Shown: positions 1-12,890, counted from the first letter of the stretch. The stretch: 64,000 nucleotides of DNA from Datisca glomerata (GCA_003255025.1 QANY01004982.1:372591-436590); one strand, 5' to 3'. Made by a program: numbers and translations. The notes: generated from the letters alone by a model not told the origin.

Positions 1-605
1 ATGCTTCATTGAGAACCACATGAGTTATATTTAAGTCTTAAAGAGGAGATGAAGAGATCTAAGATTTTGTATTTTGATTAAACGGGATGACATTAGGTTG
101 GCACCTAAGGAAGAGGCATCATGCTTAACAACATAAATTGTATTATTTATAGATAAAAGAAAGAAAATACAAATTCAAGAAAATAATATTAGTCCAAAGG
201 CAATACAGAGAATCAAAACTAAAAATAAAAACAAAATGATTATCCATAAAATAAACCCAAAGCCTCACCTTAGAATAAACCGCACCAAAGATATGGGTCG
301 TTAAAATTCATTGATACAAAATTAGTCGGGGAGAAAACCCTTCATTAGAAAAAATATAACGTTGGTAGGAAAAAGCTTTAACATTAGATAGATTGTTAAT
401 AATGTTCAAATACTTCTTATTGTATTTCTTTTTCTTTTTTGAAAATTTTATGATTGACATCGCCTATGATAGTTTCTGTTAAAACAGAAATTGAACCTAT
501 TCAAGAAAATATGTGACACCAGACACCATAGTTAAGTTGTTACTCAAACCAAACACATAATTAATTATTAGGGTTAAATATTGTTAAGCACACTCTACAT
601 TTTTT
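1..605. other. No gene recognised
   Basis: AT-rich sequence with stops in all frames. No protein family, repeat or structured RNA was recognised. It lies outside the end of the gypsy-1 3' LTR at 606. Confidence 0.5.
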
Positions 606-1090
606 TGTAGTGGAAGCTATACGAGAAAGGCTTGCATGGAGATTGAAAATAATCGTTTTAAAGGATTGTTGATTCACGCATGAATGCTAGTCAACTAGAC
701 ATCAAACTCTCATTGAATCTATCACGACTGGAAAAAAACTTGAAGGAAAATAGAGATACTCCCTCTCAATTTTTGTCAAACCAAGTCTATTTTCGGATTA
801 CAACATTAATGTCTGTTTATAGGCTTCAAACTACCCAAAAATCCTAACTAAATCACCCTAAAATTAGCCCAAGCCATATCTTATCATATATGAACTTTAA
901 TTTTTAAAATTTAAATCCTAAAATATCATCTAAGCAAGGAAAATAACTAATTCTACCTAATATTCCTAAATTACAAAATTTAGTTAATATATAGCATATG
1001 TTCATATAACTAATATCAACGATGACTAATGATAAACCTGGTAAACATCTACAATGATTCAAAGTATCTGAACCCTTCTGCATTGCATCA
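606..1090 (-). repeat. 3' LTR of gypsy-1
   Basis: About 485 bp. It matches the two halves of the 5' LTR: 606-860 aligns with 4785-5046, and 895-1090 aligns with 6430-6607. Read on the minus strand it starts TGATGCA, directly after the purine-rich tract at 1091-1099 (TGGGGAGGA on the minus strand), which is the expected plus-strand primer (PPT). Confidence 0.8.
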
Positions 1091-1094
1091 TCCT

Positions 1095-3740
1095 CCCCAG
1101 GTTGAAGAAAATTCGTCCTCAAATTTAAAATAGCATCATCATCTTTGGGATCACCTTGAAAAGGAATCAATCATTTTACATTAAACAAGTCTTCAGTTCA
1201 AATATGACAGGACGATTTCAGATGATAAGCATTTGGTTAATAATCTCAATAATCTCGATAGGGCCAATCTTTGAGCTAAGAGCTTATTATACTCACCAAT
1301 AGAAAAATGATCATTGGTCAGAATCGCTCACCGCCCACGTTGAATTCCACATAGTGTCATTTTTTTATCGGCATCCACTTTAAACTTATTCGTTTCTTTG
1401 ACTAGATTGTCATAGATCGTTCCGTGAATCTCTTATAGGATATGAACAAAATATTCAGCTTTGGCATGAATGTGAGTCTTGTTTGGTAATGAAATCAAGT
1501 CAAGTGGTCCACGAGGACTGAAAGAGTAGACGATATAAAACAGACTGAAACGTAAACTTTTCGTGATTATTAGTAAGCTCAACTTGCCCAATTTTCTAGT
1601 CCCATGATTTTATGATCCCCCAGAAAACGTCGAATAATATCCCGATAGATCAATTCACCATCTCCGCATGTCCGATGTTAAGCCGTACTACAATCAAACT
1701 AAGTATTCACCATTTTCTAAAGACTTAGCCAAAAGCGCTTAAGAAAATGAGTATCGCGATCAGAAACAATAGAAGTATGGAACCCATGAAGATGACATGT
1801 CTCATAAAAGTACAGTTGAGCGATGTTGACCACATTTTTTTTATATTTTCTTACAGGCAATGAAATGAACCATTTCTTAAAATCGATCAACCACCACATA
1901 AATAGAATCATGACCCCTTTGAAGCCATGGAAGTCCCATAACAAAATCCATACTCACATTTTTTTCAAGAAGCATAGGGATAGGAAAATGTGTGCACAAC
2001 CTCATATTCGTGGTGTTTCCTGTAGACGCCTGACAATTATAACATCTTTCCACATGATGTTCCATATCTTTATGAATGGTCGGCCGAAAATAGGACACCT
2101 AAAATAACTGCACGGTACAATCCCGATCGACATATCCTTCACTATGATGTTCTTGAATGATCTATAAACGCAAGTTGCTATCTGAAACACACAACTAATT
2201 TCCCCAAAAGAAACCCTTAATGCGGAAGAAAGTCTTATTGTTTTCCTTTTCGCATATCAGTCATAATATTAAAGAAGTAGGGATCGGTCTCTAATAAATC
2301 ATGAAATGAATCAAAACCAGGTGCACAAGATCTTGATAACTTCTCTGCTATTAGTTTTCTCAATTGAGTCAAAATTACTGAAACGCTAACCTTGAAAGCA
2401 TCATAATGTAACTCAAATCGCAATGAAAATTCCAGTAACACCAATATATAGGCAGTCGTCAAACATTTTTTATAAGCTGAAACGCCTCATCCGCCTTGTC
2501 AATCCACTAGAACCTCCCCCTTTCATAAAATCAATCACATGTGCCATAATACTTCTTAAGCGAGGAATGATAGAATGACACAAGGCCATGGAAACTTTTA
2601 ATCTCAGTAATAGTTCATGGACATGGCCATTGTTGCATCAATTCTATTTTAGACTCGTCAACCTGTAATTCGTTACCCGAAATTATATAGCCAATGAATA
2701 CTACTTTTGGCATCATAAGAATACATTTGTTCACTGATGCAAAAGACTTATCCCTCTGTAGACATACAAGACTTCCCGTAGATGCTAAAGATGCATCTTG
2801 GGGTCAGCACTATAAACCAAGATATCATCAAAGTATACAGTGACATATTTACAGGATCAAAACGCCTGATTCATCACATGTATGAACATACACAGTGCCT
2901 TCTATAACCCAAAAAGCATAACTAGCCACTCATACAACCCTTCTCGCGTCTTGAATGTTGTTTTCCACTCATCATCGGGTAGAATTGTAATATGACGGTA
3001 CCCGCTCTTCAGATCCAATTTAGAGAAGATTGTTACACCACTAAGTTGATCAAGTAAGTCATCAAACTGAGGAATTGGAAACTTGTACCAGGCTATAAAC
3101 TTATTAATTACCTAACTGTCTACACACATCAGTTAGGACCGATCCTTCTTTGGAAGAAGGAGGCTGATTCTAACATGAGCTACTGCATCAAGAACCCTGA
3201 CTTTATAATTGTCTCTTTACTAATCAGCGGCTAAATTGTTCTCCGATCCCCCATCTCTCCCACAAACCGCGAGGGTGAGCAAAAATTATTATTATTCCCT
3301 GTAGGTTTGATTTCGATGTGCCTACTTGGTAGTAACACAATCTTTGTATTGTAATAAACTGTATGTATTTTTCGTCTATCATGAGTGACACCTCTATCGT
3401 ACTCCCAAAGCCTTCCCAATAATAAATGACATGTATCCATTACCACAACATAACACCAAACTTTATCCTTTTAGTTAGATCTAATTAAAAATGAAATTAA
3501 AGCTCGAAGGAAAACCATTACCTCTCCTCATTTCTTGAGCCACGCCAGCTTGTACGCTTTGTAAAGTTTCTCTGTCTTTATCCATATCTTTTTACCGCAC
3601 CATCTGAAATAATATTTTCACATTCCCATAATCAATAACAAATTGGCACACCTTGTCCAGCAGGATACAAGTGGATTGAAATATATTTTTTCATAGCCAA
3701 TGATCCTCATGAAATCTAGGTGCTAAACACGAGTGTCACA
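1095..3740 (-). pseudogene. gypsy-1 pol remnant (protease, RT, RNase H, integrase)
   Basis: Broken polyprotein read on the minus strand. Protease: around 3690-3600, where the usual DSG active site reads DYG. RT: 3250-2600, with motif A (SKLDLKSGY) near 3015 and the catalytic motif YFDDILVYS near 2825 intact. RNase H: begins near 2420 (FELHYDAFK, normally FELHCDASK). Integrase: an H2C2 zinc finger at 2150-2030 (H, H, CYNC), then the core at 2000-1730 with DFVMGLPW and SDRDTHFLKRFW. The C-terminal integrase tail runs to the typical ending LRTNFLQPGEDDA near 1095. Many stops and frameshifts separate these blocks, so no full protein can be made. Identification rests on several ordered family motifs and is firm; boundaries are approximate. 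Confidence 0.85.
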
Positions 3741-3749
3741 CTACCAAAA

Positions 3750-4740
3750 AAGGACGTGTATCACACCCTCTACAGGCTTTTCACTTACTGGTTCTTCACT
3801 GGCTGGTTCTTTACTATCTAGCTTTGGTTCATCGTCAACCTCATCATCATCTTCAGTTTCAACTTCGGCATCTCTAAGCAATACTTACTTCTTAGGTTTC
3901 TTACAATCAGCCTAGCTATGACATGTCTCACCATATCTGAAGCATTGTACTCTACGTCCCGTTGTTCGATAGATTGAATAGTGGTGGTAGGAACCAGTGT
4001 ATTGGAGTTTCTACTACCACTCACTCCTTGATGTGTCCCACTACTACTGCCACTTCTAAACAATGCGCTAATCATTTTAAACAACATCTTTTCTCCACAA
4101 GCCCTCTAATGTGCTGTAAAAATGTTCACGTGATTGAATAGGTTACTAGCCTCCTAAACCTGCACACATAACCCACCAAAAGTTATACCACCAATTGGTC
4201 ATCGATTTCTTGAATCTCATTACACACTAACAACTGATAAAACTCATTGGTGTCATCGTCCATTGTACATGCTCCCCACCATAAAATTCTGATACATTAA
4301 CCGCTGAAAATTGTAGGGTAAAAATTCAGAATGCAATTTCTCTTTCATTTTTCCCAATCATTACTTTTCTCCTTCCCCATCCTACTATGGGTCAAATTCA
4401 ATTATTGCCGCCATGCCACCACCCTACCTCGAAGCTTTATTGCCATAAGCCCCACCCTTTTTATTTTCTAGAACTCTCTTGAACTCCAATATATCTTCCA
4501 CTACATCAATCCAATCTAGGAACTCTCCAAACCGAAGACTACCATGGAACTTGGGATCTTAGTACGTAAATCTACCTCCCAATACCAATCCTCCTACACC
4601 CAAACTGCAGCCCTATACCGTTAATTCTGGTTGGCCTATAACGTAGCAACCTGCTTTATCAAATCCTCCACTAGCTTCTCCAACTGCATCACATGATCAC
4701 GTTCATAGGCCTCTTATACTATAATCTTACTGGTTGGGCG
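3750..4740 (-). pseudogene. gypsy-1 gag remnant
   Basis: Minus-strand gag region between the primer-binding site and the protease. The clearest parts are FHGSLRFGEFLDWIDVVED near 4550-4490, the YNFQRLMYQNF-type segment near 4310-4280, and a zinc knuckle near 3950-3900 reading CFRYGETCHS-stop-ADC. The second Cys of the normal CX2CX4HX4C knuckle is Tyr and an in-frame stop lies inside it, so RNA-binding function is lost. Ser- and acidic-rich sequence follows the knuckle. Stops and shifts occur throughout. Confidence 0.75.
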
Positions 4741-4769
4741 TCTCCTAGGTGCCATCACTCAGGATTTTT

Positions 4770-4784
4770 GGCTCTGATAATAAT
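4770..4784 (-). other. Primer-binding site of gypsy-1
   Basis: On the minus strand it reads ATTATTATCAGAGCC, immediately after the LTR end CACATCA. This is a diverged form of TGGTATCAGAGCC, the usual plant retrotransposon site for initiator Met-tRNA. Confidence 0.75.
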
Positions 4785-5046
4785 TGATGTGGTGAAAGCT
4801 CTACAAAAAGGGCTAGTACAAAAATTGAAAACAACTTGTCAAAGGACTATTGATTCATGCACGAATATCCGTCAATTAAGCATTAAAACTTGTTGACTCA
4901 CTTACAATTGGCAAGTAGAGGAAAACATAGATACTCTCCATGAAATTTTATTAAACCAAGTCTATTTTCAGATTACAACATTGGTGCCTATTATAGGCTT
5001 CAAACAATCAAAAAAATCTTAACTAAAATATCCTAAAATTATACTA

Positions 5047-5445
5047 CACTACAACAAATATGAGATTCTATAGGAGGCAAAAAATCCCGTGAATAGTAAT
5101 CCATAGGGGTCCTATGACGCCTGTATTAACCGATCTTGTGGAAGTCTTGTTTACTCTATTATCCTCGTACTCTATCACATATTCGATTAACTTATATAAT
5201 AACCTCAACACTCCTTTACATATTTGATTAAATTATATTATAACAAGCTAATCATGTTTTCTTAGTTCTAACATGATTTCGAAGTCCATGTACGAACTAA
5301 AAAAATCAATAATCTATATTTTATGAACAAGTGATTCCAAATGAAGTGAAATATTCAACCTATGCAAAAGCAAGTATTGCTCAGTATTGGTAAGTAGTGC
5401 AATCATAGGGCAAAGATTTTTCTTGGGAGCAATAGGAGTGTCCTT

Positions 5446-5484
<39 letters not shown>

Positions 5485-6387
5485 CTTTGTTTCTTACTTC
5501 TATGGTGAGCTAAAGCACACCAAGATATGAAAGTTGAGCTTCAATCTGCAACCGAGAACCAGAGAATACAATAGAGGACCATAAATTCCCTATCAAGAGA
5601 TGAAGAATTCCAGAAACAGTGACTTACGTACCATTTAGTTGACATCTTTGAATAAACATAATTCCTACTGCTCATTCTCTCTAAAGAACCAAAGAACATA
5701 GCAGAGAACTAAAAATTCCGTATCAGGAGACAAAAAATCCATATCAAGAAATCAGAAACATAGCCAGAGAACTAGATTGAGATTCAAAAACATAAATTCA
5801 AGAGACAAAACAAAGATTAGATAAAAAGAGACCAAACCACATAACCATAAACAGTGGATTTCACGAAGCTTCTATCTGCAACCTAGCCCTCTGTTCTTCA
5901 GCGTGGATGAGGTGACAAGGCTCGGGCTCTCTCTTCTTCAACGAAGACCAGAGAACGAGAAACATTTTCAACAAACCTAGCCCTAGTTTGTTCTCTATTT
6001 TTGAATGAGAGAGAGAAGCTAATCGAGAGAGACTTGTAATTGAGATAGAGAGAGCGCGAAGCTAATAGACGAGGCTCAGAATCTCTCTTCTTCGACGAAG
6101 GCCTAGCTCTAAGTTCTATGTTTTGAGAGGGAGAAGCTAATCGTGGGAGAGAGGTTATGTGTTTTGTATTTTGAGAGAGAACCTAATTGTGAGAGAGAGA
6201 GAGGTAATAGAGAGAGAAGCTAACCCTTATTCTGTCCCATTTTTTTTATTTTAATCCCCGTTTTTTTTGCATTTTAACAAAGTGTTCTAATAAGGTTCAT
6301 GTAAAATCTCATTGTTTTATTTATTTTAGATGAGAAGACAACAAACCCTATATTTATAAGTTGTAGAATTTCATATTTATTGTAGTG
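5047..6387. mobile_element. Non-autonomous CACTA (En/Spm) transposon, CACTA-1
   Basis: Terminal inverted repeats begin CACTACAACAAATATGAGAT on the left, and CACTACAATAAATATGAAAT when the right end (6368-6387) is read on the minus strand. That is 18 of 20 identical. The element is 1341 bp with no transposase coding sequence seen, so it would have depended on a helper. It interrupts the gypsy-1 5' LTR. The flanking triplets (CTA, AAA) do not match, so the 3-bp target duplication has decayed or the exact edge is off by a base or two. It contains a (CT)n run and a GAGA-rich stretch. Its subterminal sequence near 5092 recurs in CACTA-3 near 34712. Confidence 0.85.
5447..5482. repeat. (CT)n microsatellite
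   Basis: Uninterrupted CT dinucleotide run of about 18 units inside CACTA-1. Confidence 0.95.
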
Positions 6388-6882
6388 AAACTGTATCTTC
6401 ATATGTCGACTTTATTTTTTAATTTTTAAATTCTACAATATCATCTAAGTAATGAAAATAACTAATTCTATATAATATTCTGAGAAGTTACAAAATTTAA
6501 TTAAATATAACAAATATCATGTAATTAAATTATACTACGGCTAACGGTAAACTCAGTAGACGTGTAACGATGATCACAATTACTCCGGACCCTTCCGCAC
6601 TGTACCAGTTGTGGATGCTTTATGATCACACTTTCTACATAGTTCTTTTAACAAATTATTACAATATTTAAAAAGATAAACTCATTAACCCACTTTTTAA
6701 AAAAAAAATCCACAAAATTTAGTTAGTTCCAATGAAACACCATCTAGAACAAACGTTTAATTCCCTTTTAAAACTCATTTATGACGTAAAACCTCAAAAC
6801 AAAACATGGATTCATGAACTTGTATTAAAATTTGAGAGCATATTAATTACATATTAGGCATAATAAATATTTAATCTAAAAA

Positions 6883-9800
6883 CATTACAAAAAATAGGGA
6901 CTTTAGCAAATAAACTTTTGGCCGCTAAAACCCCAAAATCTCGTCGCTAAAATTCTAACGCGACAAACGTCGTCGCTTTTGCTTCATCAGTGAAAATTGT
7001 TCGCGATAAAAAATGAACTTCGTCGCGTTAGACCTTTCACGACGAATGATCTTTGGTTGCAAAAGATTTTTGCAAGGAAAAAAATAGTTGGTCGCGAAAG
7101 GTTTTTGCCACGAAAATTATTTCGTCGCCTAAAGTCTTTGGCCACCAATTTTTACTTGGTCGCGAAATATTTTTTCTGACCAATTTTATTTCGTCGTGAA
7201 ATATTTCTGGTGACCAAATTTTATTTTTCTAGAATGTAAATAAAAATTACTGAATTTTTAATTTCATATACACTTGTGATAGTAATAATCATTAGAAAAT
7301 TAATCAAACTCGATATTTTTATAAGAAATACATATATTAATCATTAATATATGCAATGTAACAAAGTAGCAGTAGTTCATTTCAAAATCTCTAAAACATA
7401 ATTCACTACAAAATGTGGTTCACAAATGTATCCAAAAAAATCATAAAGAGAGTATTTAAAGCTTGATTGTTACAACTAAAAAGCAGAAGAAATATTTGAA
7501 ATCTCACACTTCTGCTGTTGAGTCATCGTCAGGATATGAAAAACTATTTTGACGAGCCCAAGCGAGTAAGCTTTGTAGTTGATCCTCCACCGACTTCATT
7601 TTTTCTTTAATTCTATATTTTCATTATATAGACTCTTTTTCTTGGAAGATTTTGGTGGAGCTCCATGTCCAGAACATTTATTTCATCCAAGGACTTCTTC
7701 AACAAGTGCGCCCATCTTGATTTTTGTTCTTAGTGTTGATTTTAATTCAGACAAACTTCAAGTCTTGGCCATCTTCAAAAAATAAGAACCAGCACCTAAA
7801 ACATTTAAATAAAATGTAATGAATTAACTTTAGAGCTTAGAGGAAAAAATATTAAAACTATCTTCAGTACAACAAAGAATACAACACACAAGGAAAACCT
7901 CAACTTATGAGCAAAAAGAACAAACCCAAAAATAAACAAAGAATCAATATAATCAAAATAGAAAAACAACATGAAAAAAGGGGGGAAACATGACCTATAA
8001 ACCTAGAACAAACATGACCTATAAACCCAAAACAAACACCCAAGATGGTCTCCTAATCTTTGGCGCTCTCCATTGTCGTCCAATCCCCTACATTTAAAAA
8101 AAGAACCATGGAACAATGGATATATAGAACAGAAGAACAAATGAGAGATGAGAACTAAAAAAAAAACCTCTCCATCAACAGATACATAAATGAAACTCAC
8201 ATTAATATAATTTAATGTAACTCACCTACTGCATACCCCCTCCCCCCACGAAACAAAGTTGAGCGGCTAATTTGTTTACAATGGACATACAATATACAAT
8301 CTCCTCATGACTTTCTTTAGCAGCACGATGAAAAATAGCTACAATATAGGATGTAAATAAATTATGCTTTAACATAGTAACTTACAAGAAATACACAAAT
8401 AGGACAATGTCTTAAATTCAAAAGGCCTAGTTTGATAACCTGTGTAAGTATAGAAAAGATGAAAAAATTCAAGTATATCCGAATGGTAATATATATTACC
8501 ATTTTGCACCATATTTGTTTTTTACTTCCTTATTGACATTCAAGGTAGCAAATTTACACCAATTTTTAGGTGGCATTTTTGTCTAGAAATAATTCATAAA
8601 CATCCCAGGTGGCATTTTTATCTGGAGAAGCACTTGACGAATAGTGTCCTATTACTAGCGTAAAAGTTATTGTGGCATGAGAAACATATGACTTACAAAT
8701 GTTTGACCACAAACATATCAGCACCATCCTCCTCCAGAAGGGTAAATAACAACTATAACATAAACATCCTGAGAGACCGTGCAACATAATATTTTACCGC
8801 TAAGGAATATAAAATCAAAGCAGGAACCATAGAGGTAGGCTATGTAAAGGGTCAATAAGCCACCATTAAGCCCAGCCAAAAGATAAATCGGCATTTCTAA
8901 AGTTGGTTTAGCACTTCAAGATATGAATTTCAGAAAAGTCAAAGTATATGTAATATGAAATGCCTTTAAAGTCTATTCATTCAAATGATCAACTCAATTT
9001 GGCCATTATAATAGAACATCACAGATATCAATCACTACATACCAAAGTTAAAATATCATAAAACCCAAATGCTCCCCAAAACCTTATTTTTTCATGCATT
9101 GCCTGTTAGAGTCAATGTTAATATACACATTAGCTACCTTCAAGGGTAATAAATGCAACCAACATTTAAATTAAACACACTCAACCTAAGAAATAAATGT
9201 ATGTTTGCCTATGTACCCTCGATATTTCAACGTAATTAAAAATTCAAAGAGTTCTTTGAAATACTTCAAGACGTATGAAGAAAACTAGATCATATGAGTA
9301 ATGTCAATAAGTGAGAAGCCAAATGAGATATATTTAAAATCCCAGACTACTTTTCAACTTTGAAAGTTATTTATAGTTTTCCCACTTGAGGTTTTACAAA
9401 GACATTGCATGTCCAACCGGAGGAAGAAGCTGGTTGCCAGCTAAATTTTTCTTGCAAAATTTAAAAGGGGTACACCTAAGTGACACCGATTTGCAGTCCA
9501 TTGCATATATTTGTAGCAGTGCCAATTTGCACAATCTTAACTTCATATTTATGCATTCAATATAGAACTCCTCGCCTTTTGACACCCTATATTCCTTGCC
9601 TACTTCTTACAAGCCTCGTCCTGCTAGTTTGGATTCAAGATATATGTAGATGTAATGATGCATTGGATATTTAATATGAGTTCAACACTATAGAAGTGAC
9701 CTATAGAACATGGGGAAGGACAATTAGCACATAATTAGGTTCTTTATCAACTTTATTTACATATATAAATAAAATACAGTTAATTCAGCTTTGTACTTAC

Positions 9801-11156
9801 TTCAAAGTATCCTCAAGTGCCACATGAAGTCTATGCTCTTCATTGAATGTGGGTATAATCAAAGACAAATACTTTTCTGTCGAACCAAAAATGGAAGGAC
9901 AAGCAACTTATAACGTACGATAAATAACAAACTTTTGACTCGTTTCTTTCAATTTATCACCGACCAAACAAATCTACAAATTCAACTAATCCAAATTGCA
10001 AAAGTAAAAAGGTAAGAACTTACCTGTTTTAATGAATTCGGATCCTCAAAAATCATGGAAGCTTCAACGTGCCTGAAAATTGAGTTTTATCAAACATAAA
10101 GAAACACAAATTAAGTGCATCTAAGAGATGAGAGAAGAAATCTGCAAAACATATGGGAAATGCAATTGTATGCAGAGCATACAATTTTCTTATATAACTA
10201 AACAGAGCAAACAAACTTAATATTAGTTTTATTTTTAGAAAAATTAACCCATAACTAACTGAAACAACTTGACGAAATGGAAAAGCATTGTGGCTAGACA
10301 GTCCTAATCAACAGATCCAAACAAGATTAATATGTGCATAAGTTCAAGAAGATGATAATAGTTAAAACAATTCTTAAAATGAAAATTAGGGCATGGTTGA
10401 CACATGGTAGAGAATGAGAGAACCGCGCATAGGAAGGAGAGCTTCGGGAGCAACGAAAGGATACATATATAAGGCTCGATTGTGCAAGGTGCAGGGACAC
10501 AATTCTGAGAGTATGTAGTTAAGCTTCAAGTGGGATGGAGATCTGAGCTGAGATGGACACATATCTAAGATGGATGCACTTTAGAAAAAAATTGAACGAT
10601 ACCAAAATCAACATAAGACGAAAACTGATGAAACCCCAAGATCATATCCTTTGATGGAGGGAGAAAATCCTCACTGTCGAAGAAGAAATCATAAAAGCAG
10701 AGGGATATGACGCGCGGAAGGAGAAACGCAGGTCGCAAGGATGGGATAAAGAAGAAAGGAGAAGAAAAAAGCGAAGAAGGAGAAAGAAGAATAAAGAAAT
10801 GGAAGAGGACAAAAGGGATTAAATGAGTTTTAGGTTTCATCTATTGCGACGAAAACAATAGTTGGTCGGCAGAAGTTCTACTTGTGCCGACCAACATATA
10901 ATATGATCACAAAAGTCCCACTTTTTATGACAAACAATTAATTTCATCGTAAAAATTATGACTTTTACCAATAAAATCAAAATTTTCGTCTACAAAAGCC
11001 TGAGAAAATTTTTGCACGCCCTCACTTCCATTCCCGAGTAAAATATCTAGGTCTTTTGCAACCAACAAAATTTTTGGTCACCAAATGAGGCTTTTAGCCA
11101 CGAAATTAATTTCTTGACTAAAAGTTTGGTCGCTAAAAATGATTTTTCTTATAGAG
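6883..11156. mobile_element. CACTA-like transposon, CACTA-2
   Basis: About 4.3 kb. The left end begins CATTACAAAAAATAGGGACT. The right end read inward on the minus strand begins CTCTATAAGAAAAATCATTT. Both resemble the consensus CACTACAAGAAAAA. AAA flanks both sides, consistent with a 3-bp target duplication, though A-richness makes that weak. Subterminal regions (6890-7215 and 10845-11150) are packed with short motifs such as TCGTCGCGAAA and TGGTCGCTAAA in both orientations, the arrangement that CACTA transposase-binding regions show. The interior has one coiled, charged minus-strand reading frame (7504-7770) but no recognisable TNP2 transposase. Confidence 0.7.
7504..7770 (-). pseudogene. 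Possible C-terminal piece of CACTA-associated protein
   Basis: Minus-strand reading frame inside CACTA-2. It runs through MGALVEEVLG, a stop, GHGAPPKSSKKK, then a Lys/Glu-rich helix (NENIELKKK, a one-base shift, MKSVEDQLQSLLAWAR) and ends SYPDDDSTAEV-stop. A basic linker followed by a short coiled coil at the C-terminus is what plant CACTA second proteins (Ptta/En/Spm family) often show. The similarity is of style, not a firm family match. A premature stop and an A-run frameshift mean it is not functional as it stands. Confidence 0.35.
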
Positions 11157-11269
11157 AAAATATATTACATGATAATATATTGTATAAGGAAACAAGTGAG
11201 AATTGTGTGCATAAAGATGCTTGTCTTAATGAATTTTGTGGAATATATTCTCTGATTGTAAAAAATGTA

Positions 11270-12890
11270 AGTGCAAGTACTAAATTTGTTACAAAAATGG
11301 GTAATATCATAGGACCCATTGCACTTTTCCCCAAAATGAACAAGGAGTTCCCTTCTTTATTTGCCCTCCAACTTTCTCCATCCATCAACTTACCCCTCTG
11401 AATTGAAATTTTAGCCTAAACATCGTTTAAATGATCATGTGCGTTGTACGTGATTAGTGAAATACCAAATTTGTCACTCTTAAAAATCACCCACCCCTTC
11501 CCCCTTCCCTGTTCCCTCGCGAATCTCTTCCCCTCTTCTCCCTCACGAAGCCTTCCCCCCTTCTCCACGAGATTTTCCAGTTCACCCATGTCCTTCTCCC
11601 TCTCCCTCGCGATTCATCCATGTCTTATTCAAAACAATGGATTATTCATCATCTTCTCCAAATTGCTCTTACCACACGCTTTCTGCATAAATGGTAGGGC
11701 TTTCTCTCCAAAGAAAGTCGCCATTGAAGCTACCCTAAAGCTCGTGCAGTTCCACATAAAAACAAGTGAGCTCTGCCCTGAGTTCGGGATTCGGTCATAG
11801 ATTTGTATTTAGTTTCTTATTAGATTTTAGATTTAGGATTGATATTTAGGGAATTGGTTATTCTGGAGGAAGCAAAAACCCTTCCCCCTTTTAGGGATTT
11901 GGTTATTTTAGAGGAATCCAAAAAATTCCCCCCTTCGTGTTTCTACTCGGGATCATATGTGCATTTTTTGTATACAGAGTTAGGGTGTCTTCGATTATTT
12001 TTTTTCCATCTTCTGTTTTGATTTTTACGATTTGGTTTTCGATTGGGCTTATTCACGGTGGAGCATTTGGGAGTTGGGTTTGAGTGAAAAAATAGGAAGG
12101 GAAAAGAGGAAAGTTTTAGCGTTGATACAGAAAAATTGGCCAATTTGGAGATTTTTTTATGAGTTTGATGCAGAAGTGGTCACCCTAAACAACGATATAC
12201 AAAGGGCCATTAAATATAGAGAAATTAAGCTCAATGAGTTAGAGAATTATGTTAAGTCGTTGGAAGCGAGTAGTTTATTATCCTCAAATTTTAGGAATAA
12301 TAATATAAAAGGCTTGATTGATGAACCCTACTGCTGTAGTAGTTGAAAACCAGAAGCCCAATCGAAGAAGCAAAGATCTTGGCGAAATTGGATACGAAAT
12401 ATTGCAATCACTTAGTGGCAGTTTATTTGGAGAAAAATGAAACATCCAGAAACTAAAGCTTCCTTTTTACAAGAGCACATTCTGAAGAAAACTGATGGAG
12501 CTTATAGGTCTTCAGAAAAAATGAAGAAAAGCAAAAATGTGAGTTATGGGTCTCAACCTGATCATATCTTTTGTATCAATCCAGAACTCATCTCTTTAAG
12601 CGGCAAGTTCCTCACTTTTACCAGTGATGAACTCACCTCTTGAAGCGACGAGTTTCTTACTTCTTAATTTGGATGATTTTGAATAAATGGATAAAATTGA
12701 AAAAAATAGGCATGTGTCGTGCATGTGACTGTTTAATAATCATTTGACGGCCAGCAAGGTAAGTTGATGGATGGAGAAAGTTGAAAGACCAATTAGGAAG
12801 GAAAAATAGTTAAGGGGGAAAGTTGATTTTGGGATAAAGTGCAGAGAGTGCTTTGATATTAACTCTAAAAAAATGGTGAATGAGATGTCA
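11270..12890. mobile_element. Unidentified element with long terminal inverted repeats
   Basis: The stretch 11270-11455 reappears inverted at about 12695-12890. The best conserved part is 11328-11400 against 12751-12830, where the shared core GTAAGTTGATGGATGGAGAA lies at 12757-12776 and, inverted, near 11375-11394. Inverted ends of ~180 bp suggest a Mutator-like element or a foldback element. The 1.2-kb interior has no transposase. It holds fragments that look gene-like, including a frame at 12032-12346 with a short helical segment (RAIKYREIKLNELENYVKSL). Exact outer ends and target duplication were not resolved. Confidence 0.5.

Larger units (their letters stand above)
606..6607 (-). mobile_element. 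Ty3/gypsy LTR retrotransposon (gypsy-1), decayed and interrupted
   Basis: A minus-strand Ty3/gypsy element. In element order it has: a 5' LTR (6607 to 4785, split by a CACTA insertion), a primer-binding site at 4770-4784, gag, protease, reverse transcriptase, RNase H, integrase, a purine tract at 1091-1099 and a 3' LTR (1090-606). LTR ends read TGATG and CATCA at the better preserved copies. The two LTRs are visibly related but strongly diverged, and every coding domain has stops and frameshifts, so the insertion is old. No matching 5-bp target duplication is visible (TTTTT on the left, GTTGT on the right). The domain order RT-RNase H-integrase places it in Ty3/gypsy rather than copia. I did not assign a lineage. 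Confidence 0.85.
4785..6607 (-). repeat. 5' LTR of gypsy-1, split by a CACTA element
   Basis: Two blocks, 4785-5046 and 6388-6607, join into one LTR matching 606-1090. The 1341 bp between them is the CACTA-1 insertion. Confidence 0.8.

Noticed and set aside
3733..3915. Ser/Thr-rich 60-aa plus-strand frame
   Set aside because: It is the reverse of the acidic linker after the gypsy-1 gag zinc knuckle.
10565..10840. Hydrophobic Phe/Ser/Pro-rich minus-strand frame
   Set aside because: Reverse of a GAAGAAGGAG-rich purine tract inside CACTA-2; no domain.
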